Positions 53,389-63,044 are shown, counted from the stretch's first letter. The stretch: 64,000 bases of DNA from Tardiphaga sp051811025 (GCF_051811025.1 NZ_JBPWQE010000001.1:5704001-5768000), one strand, 5' to 3'. Notes: a model not told the origin generated them from the sequence alone. Made by a program: numbers and translations.

Positions 53389-55104
53389 ATGTTTCGTATC
53401 ATTCTGTTCCTCGTGTTGATCGCGCTGGCTGCAGCGGGCGCGGCTTGGGTGGCTGACCAGCCCGGCGATGTTGTGTTGTCGTGGGGCAACTGGCGTGCCG
53501 CGCCGTCGTTGCCTGTATTCGTACTGGTGCTCGGCCTCATCGTCGTCGCGGCGATGCTGGCATGGTCACTCCTGCGTGGCTTGTGGCGCGCGCCTGAGCA
53601 GATGCGCCGTCGCCGCCATGAAAAGCGTCAGGCGCGCGGACGTCAGGCCATCACGCATGGTCTGCTGGCGATCGGGCAGGGCGATGGCCACGCCGCGCGG
53701 CGTCATGCCGATATCGCCAAGCGTTTGACGGCTGACGATCCGCTCGCTCTGTTGCTGCATGCTCAATCTGCCCAGCTCGATGGCGATCGCGCCGGTGCGC
53801 ATCGTGCGTTTCAGGCGATGGCCGAGCGTGGCGATACGCGATTGTTGGGTCTGCGCGGTCTGTTCATCGAGGCGCAGCGCAGCGACGATCCCGTCGCCGC
53901 CGTGACGATTGCCGAAGAAGCGCTGAAATTATCGCCGGCATCGACATGGGCGTCGCAAGCCGTTCTTGGCTTCCGCTGCGCGCAGAGCGATTGGACCGGC
54001 GCGCTGAAAATCCTCGACAACAATTTTGCCTCTGGCCTGATCGATCGCGCGGCGTTTCGTCGGCAGCGCGGCGTGCTGCTCACCGCGCGTGCGCTGGAGC
54101 TTGAGACACAAGATCGCGATCTGTCCCGCGACAGCGTGACCGAGGCGATCAAGCTTGCGCCAACTTTGGTGCCAGCCGCCGTTCTCGCCAGCCGATTCCA
54201 GAGCGAGGCGCATCAGACCCGCCGGGCGATGAAGATCATCGAGACAGCGTGGCTGGCGCAGCCGCATCCGGATCTCGCCGATGCCTATGCCCATGTGAAG
54301 CTCGGCGATTCCGCGCGCCAGCGGCTGGTGCGTGTCGAGACGTTAGCGTCGAAAGCGCCAGGCCATATCGAAGGCGCACTGGCGATCGCCCGCGCGGCCA
54401 TCGATGCCGCCGAATTCACGCGCGCTCGCGACGCACTGGCGCCGTTCACGACCGACTCCACCCAGCGCGTCGCGATGCTGATGGCTGAAATCGAACGTAC
54501 CGAACATGGCGACAGCGGCCGCGCTCGCGCCTGGACATTGCGTGCCGTGCGCGCCTTGCATGATCCGGTCTGGACCGCGGACGGCTATGTGTCCGATCGC
54601 TGGCGGCCGGTTTCGCCGGTCACCGGACGGATCGATGCGTTCCAGTGGCAGACGCCGCTGGCCGCGCTGCCGTCGGACAGGGCCTCAACCATTGAGACCG
54701 AGATTTTGCGCGAGACCGTCCTAGCCCCGCCGCCCGCGATGCCCAAACCCGTGGTGCCCGTGCCCGCCGAGGTCACACCTGTCGCGTCGGCTCAGGACCT
54801 CGCGGTGGAACCTGAGGGGCCAGCACAGCCCGAACCGGTGGCCGATGCCGCGCCCGAGCACGCCGAGGCGCCGCCGCCGCTCCCGAAGCCGGCCCCCGCG
54901 CCGCCACCGCTGTTCCGCGACCGCAGCGATATCGCCAGCGCCGCGAAGCCCGCCGTGGCCATTCCGGCCGTCATTCCCATCGTCAGGCCTCCGGACGATC
55001 CCGGCGTGGACGAGGCCGACGATTGTCGCGATGAATTCGCCGAACTGAATGCCGGCCAGCAACAGGGCGGTTGGCGCGGCTTTCTGCGCCGTTGGGGCGG
55101 CTGA
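53389..55104 (+). CDS. HemY-like TPR membrane protein
   Basis: A 571-residue protein of the HemY N-terminal family: helices at 3-22 and 43-65 (PVFVLVLGLIVVAAMLAWSLL), a basic stretch RRRRHEKRQARGRQAITHGLLAIGQGD, then TPR-type helical repeats (RHADIAKRLTADDPLALLLHAQSAQLDGD) and a long Pro/Ala/Glu-rich tail from about 445. Despite the name it is not the oxygen-dependent oxidase; its role in haem synthesis is unproven. ATG 53389 follows AGGA and the mic60 stop closely. Confidence 0.87.
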   Translation: MFRIILFLVLIALAAAGAAWVADQPGDVVLSWGNWRAAPSLPVFVLVLGLIVVAAMLAWSLLRGLWRAPEQMRRRRHEKRQARGRQAITHGLLAIGQGDGHAARRHADIAKRLTADDPLALLLHAQSAQLDGDRAGAHRAFQAMAERGDTRLLGLRGLFIEAQRSDDPVAAVTIAEEALKLSPASTWASQAVLGFRCAQSDWTGALKILDNNFASGLIDRAAFRRQRGVLLTARALELETQDRDLSRDSVTEAIKLAPTLVPAAVLASRFQSEAHQTRRAMKIIETAWLAQPHPDLADAYAHVKLGDSARQRLVRVETLASKAPGHIEGALAIARAAIDAAEFTRARDALAPFTTDSTQRVAMLMAEIERTEHGDSGRARAWTLRAVRALHDPVWTADGYVSDRWRPVSPVTGRIDAFQWQTPLAALPSDRASTIETEILRETVLAPPPAMPKPVVPVPAEVTPVASAQDLAVEPEGPAQPEPVADAAPEHAEAPPPLPKPAPAPPPLFRDRSDIASAAKPAVAIPAVIPIVRPPDDPGVDEADDCRDEFAELNAGQQQGGWRGFLRRWGG

Positions 55105-55224
55105 CACCCCCTGATTCAGGCCGAAATGGCCGGTTTCGGCGCGTGGTTCGCCTGGATTTTCGGTAGGCAGATTCGCCCCGGCTTCTTGCAAAGCGGAGCC
55201 CCGGGCGATATCAGATGCCCAGCG

Positions 55225-55238
55225 TTTTCGGCCGAAAA
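55225..55238. repeat. 14-base perfect palindrome before tRNA-Thr
   Basis: TTTTCGGCCGAAAA lies 20 bases before tRNA-Thr. The related hairpin GCCGAAA/TTTCGGC at 55120-55140 follows hemY by 13 bases. Could be termination signals or a binding site; no T-run is present. Confidence 0.45.
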
Positions 55239-55258
55239 GCCGAATCGCCGCTTGGTTC

Positions 55259-55334
55259 GCCGCAATAGCTCAGTTGGTAGAGCACGTCATTCGTAATGAC
55301 GGGGTCACAGGTTCGAGTCCTGTTTGCGGCACCA
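55259..55334 (+). tRNA. tRNA-Thr (anticodon CGT)
   Basis: A complete 76-base tRNA: acceptor GCCGCAA paired with TTGCGGC, D-arm GCTCAGTTGGTAGAGC, anticodon loop TTCGTAA giving CGT (threonine, ACG), T-arm ACAGGTTCGAGTCCTGT and an encoded CCA. Confidence 0.97.
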
Positions 55335-55388
55335 TTTGCGCTTCGGCGCCATACCTCTCAGTCAACAATCAGCCGCAGCTTTGGTGCC

Positions 55389-56201
55389 TTACGTGGCGGT
55401 TGCCGGCATTTCCAGGTCGGCCCAGATTTTGGCGAAATAGGCCTGGAAGGCAGCGTCGGTGCGCAGCGCCACGGGATCGCGGCCTGCTTTGGGCAGATCG
55501 ATGACGTGAAGCGCTCGCACGGTCGCCGGGCGTGCGCTCAGCACCAGAACGCGGTCGGCCATCGCGATGGCTTCGCCGATGTCGTGGGTGACCAGAATGG
55601 CGCTCTTGCCGTTTTCGGCGATGATGCGTGACACGTCGGCCTGCAGCAGCAGGCGGGTCTGAAAATCCAGCGCCGAGAACGGCTCATCCAGCAGGATCAC
55701 CTGTGGGTCGAATGCCAGCGTGCGCATGATGGCCACGCGCTGGCGCATGCCGCCTGACAGGGTTGCCGGCTTGGCATGTTCGAAGCCGGCGAGGCCGTAG
55801 GCGCGGATCAGTTTTGTGGCGATCTCGCGCGACGTCTGACGCGGCGCACCGCGCACCTCCAATCCGAGCATCACATTGTCGATGACGGAACGCCACGGCA
55901 GCAGTAGATCCTTCTGGAGCATATAGCCGACATGCCCTGCGGCATCGTCGACGCGGATGCCCCCGACCTCGACATGCCCCCGTGTTGGCTTCAGCAGGCC
56001 GGCGATGACATTGAACAATGTGGACTTGCCGCAACCGGATGGGCCGACAATGGCCAGAGTTTCGCCCTGCCGCAATTCAAAGCTGACGTCGCGAATAGCC
56101 TCGACAAACTGCTTGCCGCTTCCGAACGATGCGCCGACCTGCTCAGCCTTGAGCACAGCGGATGTGGACGACGTCGTTGCGACTTGCGTCATGACGTTCA
56201 T
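55389..56201 (-). CDS. NitT/TauT-type ABC importer ATPase
   Basis: A 270-residue nucleotide-binding subunit: Walker A VGPSGCGKST, Q-loop in MLQKDLLLPW, signature LSGGMRQRV, Walker B VILLDEPFSALD and the switch His in LVTHDIGEA. The Leu-Leu-Pro-Trp after the Q-loop is typical of the nitrate/sulfonate/pyrimidine-precursor (NitT/TauT) branch. It is the last gene of the rut-ABC operon and overlaps rutD by 4 bases. Works with the permease at 57030 and the binding protein at 58945. Confidence 0.93.
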   Translation of the reverse strand: MNVMTQVATTSSTSAVLKAEQVGASFGSGKQFVEAIRDVSFELRQGETLAIVGPSGCGKSTLFNVIAGLLKPTRGHVEVGGIRVDDAAGHVGYMLQKDLLLPWRSVIDNVMLGLEVRGAPRQTSREIATKLIRAYGLAGFEHAKPATLSGGMRQRVAIMRTLAFDPQVILLDEPFSALDFQTRLLLQADVSRIIAENGKSAILVTHDIGEAIAMADRVLVLSARPATVRALHVIDLPKAGRDPVALRTDAAFQAYFAKIWADLEMPATAT

Positions 56202-56998
56202 GCATCCACCTCGCTGCAGAAGCCGAGCAGCATGTCATTGAAAGCATCGGGGGTCACGGCGGTGAAGGCATGGGCGCCCCATTCCACCTCGCGAACGCGC
56301 GCGCCGGGAATGGCGGCGGCCAGTTGTTGCGAGAGATAGGCCGGTACCAGGCTGTCGTCCCGCGAGGAGGCTAGCAGTGTCGGCGTTGTAATGGTCGCAA
56401 GGGCTTCGCCGGGGTCGAAGGCGAGAAACATATCGATGCGCGCATTCATCGTGGCCGCTGTCGGGAAGTGCGCGAGGATGCGCTCTTCTTCCGCGTCGAG
56501 CTGCGCGACGTTGTCGGAAATCCATTGTGGCGGATACAGAAACAGCGGCTGTGCCCGTACATAGGCTTTCGGGCCGGACTGGTTCAGGATCTGTTTGCGG
56601 ACTTCGAAGCAACGTCGCAGGAATGGATCGGCCCGGCCCCAGCCGTTTACCACCACCAGACTGCGCAAGCGCGCGGGGGCGCGCAGGGCAAGTTCAATTC
56701 CGACGATGCCGCCGATGGCGTGGCCCACCACATGCGCATTGCTGACGCCGGCATGGTCGAGCACATGCGCAATGTCGTCGGCCATGCCGGCGATCGATCG
56801 CGGTGGTGCGCTGTTAGTAGCACTACGGCCGGTGCCGACGTGGTCGTAGAGGATGACCTGGTGGTGCTGCGCGAGTGCTGCGACCTGCGGCGTCCAGAAC
56901 GATCCGCTGCCGCCCATGCCGGCCGACATGAGGATCGCCGTTCCGTGTCCATGAGTTTCGTAAAAGATGTCGGCGTCACCGCCGCTTGCATAGGGCAT
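56198..56998 (-). CDS. rutD: RutD-like alpha/beta hydrolase
   Basis: A 266-residue alpha/beta-hydrolase fold closely resembling E. coli RutD: VILYDHVGTGRS, VVGHAIGGIVGIELALR, VVNGWGRADPFLRRCFEVRKQIL and AQPLFLYPPQWISD. The usual nucleophile Ser is replaced in VGHAIGG; E. coli RutD also has VGHALGA there, so this is a family trait. RutD is thought to help remove carbamate or aminoacrylate products in pyrimidine breakdown. It sits between the permease and ATPase genes in a six-gene operon. Confidence 0.88.
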   Translation of the reverse strand: MPYASGGDADIFYETHGHGTAILMSAGMGGSGSFWTPQVAALAQHHQVILYDHVGTGRSATNSAPPRSIAGMADDIAHVLDHAGVSNAHVVGHAIGGIVGIELALRAPARLRSLVVVNGWGRADPFLRRCFEVRKQILNQSGPKAYVRAQPLFLYPPQWISDNVAQLDAEEERILAHFPTAATMNARIDMFLAFDPGEALATITTPTLLASSRDDSLVPAYLSQQLAAAIPGARVREVEWGAHAFTAVTPDAFNDMLLGFCSEVDA

Positions 56999-57029
56999 GG
57001 TTGGTCTTGCGGGTTCGAGCGATAAAAAG

Positions 57030-57821
57030 TCAGAAGCGCAGGCGGCGTTCGAGAATGTCGATCGCGCCGTACATCAGCAGCGCCACTGCCATGAGCGCAG
57101 CGATGCCGACCCAGACGGCATTCAAATCGTAGAGCACGCCGGCGTAGTAGATCATGTAGCCGAGACCCTCTTTCGAGGCGATGTATTCGCCGACCACTGC
57201 GCCGATCAGCGCGAAGCCGACATTGAGACGGAAGGCAGATACGATCCACGGCATGGCGCCCGGAATGACCACCGTTCGCCAGGTCTTCCAGCGGCTGGCG
57301 CCGAGCGAGCGCATCAATTTGATCAGGTCGCTATCGACTTCCTTGGCGCCTTGCTGCGCGGTGATGACCGCGACGATGAAGGTGATGATAGCGGCGATGG
57401 CGATCTTCGATGAGATGCCGATTCCGAACCAAACGATAATCAAGGGCGCGAGCGCGATCTTCGGCAAGCCGTTGAGAGCGATGAGATAGGGGCGCAGCAC
57501 CGCTGCGCTGGTTGGAAACAGCCAGAGGAGTAGACCAACGGCACTGCCGGCGATGGTGCCGATCAGGAATCCGGCGACGGCTTCCCAGGCAGTCAGTGCG
57601 GCATCGCGCAGGAGTTCGCCGTTGGCGATCAGAATAGAGGCCTTGGCGAAGATGCCGCTTGGCCTTCCGTAGAGATAGACAGCGATCCATTTGAAACTGA
57701 TCGCAATTTCCCAAGCTGCAAGTAACAGGGCCAGCAGTGCCACCTGCAGCAGCGCGATCCGCAACACCGGCGGCATCAGGCGTCGCTCGGCATTGACCTG
57801 GCTGGCTTCGATGGTCGTCAC
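57030..57821 (-). CDS. NitT/TauT-type ABC importer permease
   Basis: A 263-residue inner-membrane subunit with about six helices (LLQVALLALLLAAWEIAISF first) and the EAA loop LMRSLGASRWKTWRTVVIPGAMPWI that docks on the ATPase. It belongs to the SsuC/TauC type. It lies 1 base after rutC and 31 bases before rutD, so it is translated within the rut operon. The likely cargo is a pyrimidine or related ureido compound, inferred from the neighbours only. Confidence 0.92.
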   Translation of the reverse strand: MTTIEASQVNAERRLMPPVLRIALLQVALLALLLAAWEIAISFKWIAVYLYGRPSGIFAKASILIANGELLRDAALTAWEAVAGFLIGTIAGSAVGLLLWLFPTSAAVLRPYLIALNGLPKIALAPLIIVWFGIGISSKIAIAAIITFIVAVITAQQGAKEVDSDLIKLMRSLGASRWKTWRTVVIPGAMPWIVSAFRLNVGFALIGAVVGEYIASKEGLGYMIYYAGVLYDLNAVWVGIAALMAVALLMYGAIDILERRLRF

Positions 57822-57822
57822 A

Positions 57823-58209
57823 TCAAGCTCGTTTGTGTGCGATCGACGCGATCTCGACGAGACAATCCGGTTTCACCAATCCGCACTGGATGCAGTAGCG
57901 GGCCGGCTTCTCGCCGGGAAAGTATTCGGCATAGACCTTATTGACGGCGCCGTAATTGGCCCAATCGGTGACGAAGATGGAGTTGAAGGTGACATCGGCC
58001 ATAGTGGCGCCCGCGGCAGTCAGCACGCTTTTGATCGTCTCAAGGATGTGTCGCGTCTGCGCCGCCGCATCGCCGACATGAACGACGTCGTTATTCTTGT
58101 CGAAGGCCAGCGTGCCGGATACATAGATCACGCCGTCGGCCATCATGCCGGGCGAGTAAGGTGCGAGCGGCGGATGAGTGCCGGGCGGAATAATCGCGCG
58201 ATCTGTCAT
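57823..58209 (-). CDS. rutC: RutC: 3-aminoacrylate deaminase (RidA superfamily)
   Basis: A 128-residue RidA-fold protein: IIPPGTHPPLAPYSPGMMADGVIYVSGTLAFD, TRHILETIKSVL and KPARYCIQCGLVKPDCLVEIASIAH. The GLVKPD and the Arg in KPAR are the active-site pieces, and the chain follows E. coli RutC almost end to end by eye. It turns 3-aminoacrylate to malonate semialdehyde and ammonia. It lies 7 bases after rutB. Confidence 0.94.
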   Translation of the reverse strand: MTDRAIIPPGTHPPLAPYSPGMMADGVIYVSGTLAFDKNNDVVHVGDAAAQTRHILETIKSVLTAAGATMADVTFNSIFVTDWANYGAVNKVYAEYFPGEKPARYCIQCGLVKPDCLVEIASIAHKRA

Positions 58210-58216
58210 GGGATCC

Positions 58217-58944
<728 letters not shown>

Positions 58945-58945
<1 letters not shown>

Positions 58946-59958
58946 CACGCCAATCCGAATTCCTTGGTCGCTTTCTCGGCGAAGCGATTGTCGACCATCT
59001 GCGTATACGGAAGCGTCGTCGAGACGGCGCCGCCGCCCTGTTCGAGCAACATCGCGCGATCCCATTCCTCGGCGGAGATGGTCGGGTTTTTCGGGATCGC
59101 CGTCTTGCTGCCGAAGAAATTCTTCGTCGCATTGCCGACCACCGAGGGCGAGACTTTCGGGAAGTACTTCTCGGCCACTTCAGTGAAGACCGCATTGTTC
59201 TCGTGCATCATCTTCTGCGCCTCGGCGATGGCGTTACAGAAGCCTTGCACCGTCTCCGGGTTGGAGGCGATCACGTCTTCGGTGGCCATGGCCGTTGTGA
59301 AACATAGCGGACCAAGCAGATCGGCGAATGATAGCGACGGTACGAGGCCAAACTGTTCGGCGCCGATGCTGATGTCCCATTCGAATGCGGTGGCGATGTC
59401 GGCACGGCCATCCTTGACGGCTGCGGCCTGGGCGCCCGGTGGCAATTCCAGGAAGGTGACGCCCGCTTCCTTGGGGTCGAATTTGCCGACCGTCTTCATG
59501 GCGTAGGTCGGGACCTGGATCGTCGAGGACGGAAATTTCAGCGTCGCGATGGTCTTGCCGCGGAGATCGTCGATGGTGGTGATCTTGGTGTCCGGGCGGG
59601 TCATTCCCCACATCGACACGCCGCCGACGATCTTGGCGATATTCTTGATCTTGCCTCCTTCGCGCGTGGCGTTGACGGACATGCCAGGGCTGGTGACGCC
59701 GATCTGGCCGCGGCCGGACAGCAGGATTGGTACCGGCAGTGCGATGCCGCCGGCGGTCGACAGGTCGGTGTCGAGGCCATGTTTGGCGAACAAGCCCTTA
59801 TCGGCGGCGACGTAGAGCGAGGCATACATGCCGAGCCGGATGGCTTCGGACACCAGAACCTTGCGGCCGGCGGCAAAGGCCGGGCCTCCCAGGCCTGCAA
59901 ACGGTGCTGCTGTGGCGCCGATGAGCGAATATTTGAGTAGGTTGCGCCTGTCGATCAT
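58945..59958 (-). CDS. Tat-exported ABC substrate-binding protein (NitT/TauT type)
   Basis: A 337-residue periplasmic protein with a twin-arginine signal DRRNLLKYSLIGATAAPFAGL and a NMT1/THI5-like two-lobe fold: IRLGMYASLYVAADKGLFAKHGLD, LSGRGQIGVTSPGMSV, DLRGKTIATLKF, and AVKDGRADIATAFEWD. ATG 59958 begins the Tat leader; the upstream frame to 60033 is not needed. It is the first gene of the operon and sets its specificity. The ligand is unknown; pyrimidines or ureido compounds fit the neighbours. Confidence 0.9.
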
Positions 59959-60048
59959 GCCTCTGTCCCTCGCCGCCATTGCCGATGTCAGATGGTGCGC
60001 TGCATAGTTTTTAGCCGCAGCGTTTCGTCGCATAAAATTCTTGCACTC

Positions 60049-60063
60049 GTTAATTTCATTAAC
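60049..60063. promoter_or_regulatory. Candidate LysR site in the rut-ABC/LysR space
   Basis: GTTAAT-TTC-ATTAAC is a perfect 15-base inverted repeat with a T-N11-A core, in the 136 bases between the binding-protein and LysR starts. Typical spot for autoregulation and control of the divergent operon. Confidence 0.55.
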
Positions 60064-60086
60064 AAGTCGGGAAAAACAGATATATT
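60059..60086 (+). promoter_or_regulatory. Possible promoter of the LysR gene
   Basis: TTAACA, a 16-base spacer and TATATT. The implied start of transcription (about 60093) is within a few bases of the first ATG, so the transcript may be nearly leaderless. Confidence 0.35.
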
Positions 60087-60093
60087 TATCTGT
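60076..60093. promoter_or_regulatory. Second palindrome at the LysR start
   Basis: ACAGATA-TATT-TATCTGT, a perfect 7-4-7 inverted repeat ending one base before the ATG at 60095. It overlaps the putative -10 box, a good position for self-repression. Confidence 0.5.
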
Positions 60094-60094
60094 A

Positions 60095-61015
60095 ATGCTT
60101 ATGAATATCGACCTTCGGCAACTCCGTGCCTTCGTCGAGGTGGTTCAGGCTGGCAGCTTCAGCCGGGCCGCGCGAAAACTTGGTGTCTCCCAATCCGCCC
60201 TGAGCCAGGCCGTTCGCCAGCTTGAGGACGAGTTGCAGGTCCGGCTGCTGGACCGGACAACGCGCAGCGTCCAGCTCAGCAAGGTCGGTGTCGAATTCCT
60301 GCCGGGGATCCAGCGCCTGCTGGCGGATCTCGATCACCAAATTCAGGATCTACGCGATCTGCGCGAGCACCGCCGCGGCCATGTTACGGTGGCCTGCGTG
60401 CCGTCAGTGGCGTTGCGTCTGATGCCGGTGGTGTTGGCGAACTTTCAGCGCGAATATCCCATGGTGAGCGTGACGCTCAAGGAAGTGTCACGGCATCAGA
60501 TCATTGCCGGGCTGCGCAGCGGCGACGCCGAGCTCGGCATCGCCAATGTGCCGGGCGAGGATGCGGATCTTGACGCGACGAAGCTGCTGACGGACCGTTT
60601 TGCGCTGGTGATGCGGCGAGATCATCAGCTGGCGTCACAAAGCACCGTGAACTGGATGGACGGCGTCGCTGCAGGCATGGTCGCAATGGCGACCGGAACC
60701 GGCATCCGGCTGGAAATGGAACGCGGCCTGCAGGAACTGGGGCGCAGCAGCCCGCTGCATGAGGCCGAACACCCGGCGACCCTGCTTGCCATGGTCGAAG
60801 CCGGCGTCGGCGTGGCGCCGTTGCCAGGTCTGGCGTTGCCAGCGACGGACCACCCCGTGCTGACCTTCCGCAGGCTGCTCGATCCGGTCATCGAGCGCGA
60901 TCTCTATCTGATCCGCCGCGTCGGGCGTGACCTGTCGCCGGCCGGTCGCGCGCTTTACCGCGGCATCCAGCTCGTGGCGCAATCAATCCGCGAGCGCACC
61001 GCCGCCGGGTGGTAG
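60095..61015 (+). CDS. LysR-family regulator of the rut-ABC operon (inferred)
   Basis: A 306-residue LysR-type protein: NIDLRQLRAFVEVVQAGSFSRAARKLGVSQSALSQAVRQLEDEL is the helix-turn-helix, followed by a two-lobe effector domain from about 90. ATG 60095 or 60101 (Met-Leu-Met) both precede the domain; no clear ribosome-binding site is seen, which fits a leaderless start. It is divergent from the rut-ABC operon with two palindromes between, so it most likely controls it. The ligand is unknown. Confidence 0.9.
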   Translation: MLMNIDLRQLRAFVEVVQAGSFSRAARKLGVSQSALSQAVRQLEDELQVRLLDRTTRSVQLSKVGVEFLPGIQRLLADLDHQIQDLRDLREHRRGHVTVACVPSVALRLMPVVLANFQREYPMVSVTLKEVSRHQIIAGLRSGDAELGIANVPGEDADLDATKLLTDRFALVMRRDHQLASQSTVNWMDGVAAGMVAMATGTGIRLEMERGLQELGRSSPLHEAEHPATLLAMVEAGVGVAPLPGLALPATDHPVLTFRRLLDPVIERDLYLIRRVGRDLSPAGRALYRGIQLVAQSIRERTAAGW

Positions 61016-61025
61016 CGAACACGCT

Positions 61026-61054
61026 TTGACCTTGCTCCCATGAGTCCCTATTTT
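61026..61054 (+). promoter_or_regulatory. Sigma-70-type promoter of proA
   Basis: TTGACC, an ideal 17-base spacer and TATTTT, about 38 bases before the proA start. The best conventional promoter match seen in the window. Confidence 0.6.
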
Positions 61055-61091
61055 GGGATGAATAGTCCTCTTCCGCTAATTTGAGCCCCTT

Positions 61092-62384
61092 ATGACCGCC
61101 TCGCTGAAAGCCATCGACGGATCGGCAGATTTGCCTGTCCTGATGAACGACCTCGCCCGGAGTGCCCGTGCGGCGGCGCGTGCGTTGGCGGTGGCTCCAA
61201 CGGAGCAAAAGAACCGGGCGCTTGAAGCGATGGAACGCGCGATCCGCGCCGGTGCGCCGGCGATTCTGACGGCCAATGCCGAGGATGTCGCCGAGGTGCG
61301 CGCCAATGGCGCCACATCGGCCTTTATCGATCGGCTGACCCTGACCGAGGCGCGCGTGCACGCGATGGCGGATGGCATCCGGGTCATCCATGACATCGCC
61401 GATCCCGTCGGCGCCGTCACCGAAAGCTGGCAGCGGCCGAATGGCATGACTATCGAACGCGTGCGCGTACCGCTCGGCGTCGTTGCGGTGATTTTCGAGA
61501 GCCGTCCGAATGTTGCGGCGGATGCCGGCGTGCTGTGCCTGAAGTCCGGCAATGCCGTGATCCTGCGCGGCGGTTCGGACAGTTTCCGCTCTTGCCGCGC
61601 GATTCACGAATGTCTGGTGCAGGGTCTGCGCGAAGCCGGTCTGCCCGAAGCTGCGATTACGCTGGTGCCGACGCGCGATCGTGCGGCGGTCGGATTGCTG
61701 CTCACCGGCCTCAATGGTGGTGTCGATGTGATCGTGCCGCGCGGCGGCAAGAGCCTGGTCGCGCGCGTCGAGGCCGAAGCGCGCGTGCCGGTGTTCGCCC
61801 ATCTCGAAGGCGTTAATCACACCTATGTCGATCACGCCGCCAAGCTCGATATGGCGAAGTCGATCGTGTTGAATGCGAAGATGCGCCGTCCGGGTGTCTG
61901 CGGTGCGACGGAAACACTGCTGATCGACCATGCGGTGGCGGGCACGCATCTCAAGCCGCTCGTGGAAATGCTGATCGATGCCGGCTGCGAGGTGCGCGGC
62001 GACGCCGCTGTGCAGCAGGCCGATGCGCGCGTAAAGCCTGCAACGGACGAGGATTGGGACACCGAATACGAGGATGCGATCATTTCGGCCAGGATCGTCG
62101 ATGGTGTGGACGGCGCGCTCGCGCATATTCGCGATCACGGCTCGCACCATACCGATGCGATCGTGACCGAGGACGCCGCGGTGGCCACGAAGTTTCTCAA
62201 CGAAGTAGATTCGGCGATCGTACTGCATAACGCATCGACGCAGTTCGCGGACGGCGGCGAGTTCGGCTTCGGCGCGGAAATCGGAATCGCGACTGGCAAA
62301 TTCCATGCACGCGGCCCGGTCGGCGCCGAGCAGCTCACCAGTTTCAAGTATCGCATTCACGGCACCGGACAGACCCGGCCGTGA
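61092..62384 (+). CDS. proA: Gamma-glutamyl phosphate reductase
   Basis: A 430-residue NADPH-dependent enzyme of proline synthesis, reducing gamma-glutamyl phosphate to the semialdehyde. It has the aldehyde-dehydrogenase-like fold: RVPLGVVAVIFESRPNVAADAGVLCLKSGNAVILRGG, NHTYVDHAAKLDMAKSIVLNAK, and MRRPGVCGATETLLID with the catalytic Cys. VLHNASTQFADGGEFGFGAEIGI closes the domain. Followed at 18 bases by nadD; the proA-nadD-rsfS-rlmH order is common in this group. Confidence 0.96.
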   Translation: MTASLKAIDGSADLPVLMNDLARSARAAARALAVAPTEQKNRALEAMERAIRAGAPAILTANAEDVAEVRANGATSAFIDRLTLTEARVHAMADGIRVIHDIADPVGAVTESWQRPNGMTIERVRVPLGVVAVIFESRPNVAADAGVLCLKSGNAVILRGGSDSFRSCRAIHECLVQGLREAGLPEAAITLVPTRDRAAVGLLLTGLNGGVDVIVPRGGKSLVARVEAEARVPVFAHLEGVNHTYVDHAAKLDMAKSIVLNAKMRRPGVCGATETLLIDHAVAGTHLKPLVEMLIDAGCEVRGDAAVQQADARVKPATDEDWDTEYEDAIISARIVDGVDGALAHIRDHGSHHTDAIVTEDAAVATKFLNEVDSAIVLHNASTQFADGGEFGFGAEIGIATGKFHARGPVGAEQLTSFKYRIHGTGQTRP

Positions 62385-62402
62385 TGATGTGCGCGTGGGC
62401 GC

Positions 62403-63044
62403 GTGGAGACTGAATTGGAGTCGCATTCAGTCCCGCCGGCGCAGGGCATACCGCCACATAGTCCCGGCATGCGGATCGGCCTGCTCGGCGGGTCGTTCAA
62501 TCCGCCGCATGCCGCACATCGCGCCATCAGCCTGTTCGCGATGAAGCGGCTGCAACTTGATCGCGTCTGGTGGCTGGTGTCGCCGGGCAATCCGCTGAAG
62601 GATCAACGCAATTTGCACGATCTCGCCGAGCGCGCGGCTGCTGCGAAGGCGATGGCCGATCATCCGCGCATCGATATCACCTGTCTCGAGAGTGTCATCG
62701 GTACGCGCTATACTGTCGACACCATCAGCTACCTCCGACGTCGATGTTCGCAAGCACGATTTGTCTGGATCATGGGTGCCGACAATCTCGCCCAGTTTCA
62801 CCGCTGGGAGAGCTGGCAGGTGATTGCCGGGGAGGTACCCTTTGCGGTCATCGACCGACCGCCGCAGAGCTTCCAGGGACTGGCATCGACTGCAGCCCAG
62901 GCCCTCGGCCGTTACCGGATACCGGAGCAGGATGCTGGGTCATTGGCCGACCTGAAGCCCCCCGCGTGGGTATTTTTGACCGGTTTGAAGCTGAATCTGT
63001 CCTCTACCCGGCTGCGGAACCCGGATGGCAGCTGGAAGACGTAA
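62403..63044 (+). CDS. nadD: Nicotinate-nucleotide adenylyltransferase
   Basis: A 213-residue enzyme that joins ATP and nicotinate mononucleotide in NAD synthesis. MRIGLLGGSFNPPHAAHRAI contains the nucleotidyltransferase HxxH-type motif GSFNPPHAAH, VWWLVSPGNPLKD follows, and NLSSTRLRN near the end is the ISSTxIR motif. ATG 62403 adds 22 poorly conserved residues; ATG 62469 begins directly at the first strand and is an equally good start. Confidence 0.94.
   Translation: METELESHSVPPAQGIPPHSPGMRIGLLGGSFNPPHAAHRAISLFAMKRLQLDRVWWLVSPGNPLKDQRNLHDLAERAAAAKAMADHPRIDITCLESVIGTRYTVDTISYLRRRCSQARFVWIMGADNLAQFHRWESWQVIAGEVPFAVIDRPPQSFQGLASTAAQALGRYRIPEQDAGSLADLKPPAWVFLTGLKLNLSSTRLRNPDGSWKT

Noticed and set aside
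56198..56998. RutD as an inactivated hydrolase because the nucleophile Ser is missing
   Set aside because: E. coli RutD has the same VGHAxG variation, so this is normal for the family and not decay.
60888..62426. 512-codon minus-strand open frame
   Set aside because: Antisense to proA, which has its catalytic Cys and all domain blocks; the mirror frame shows none.
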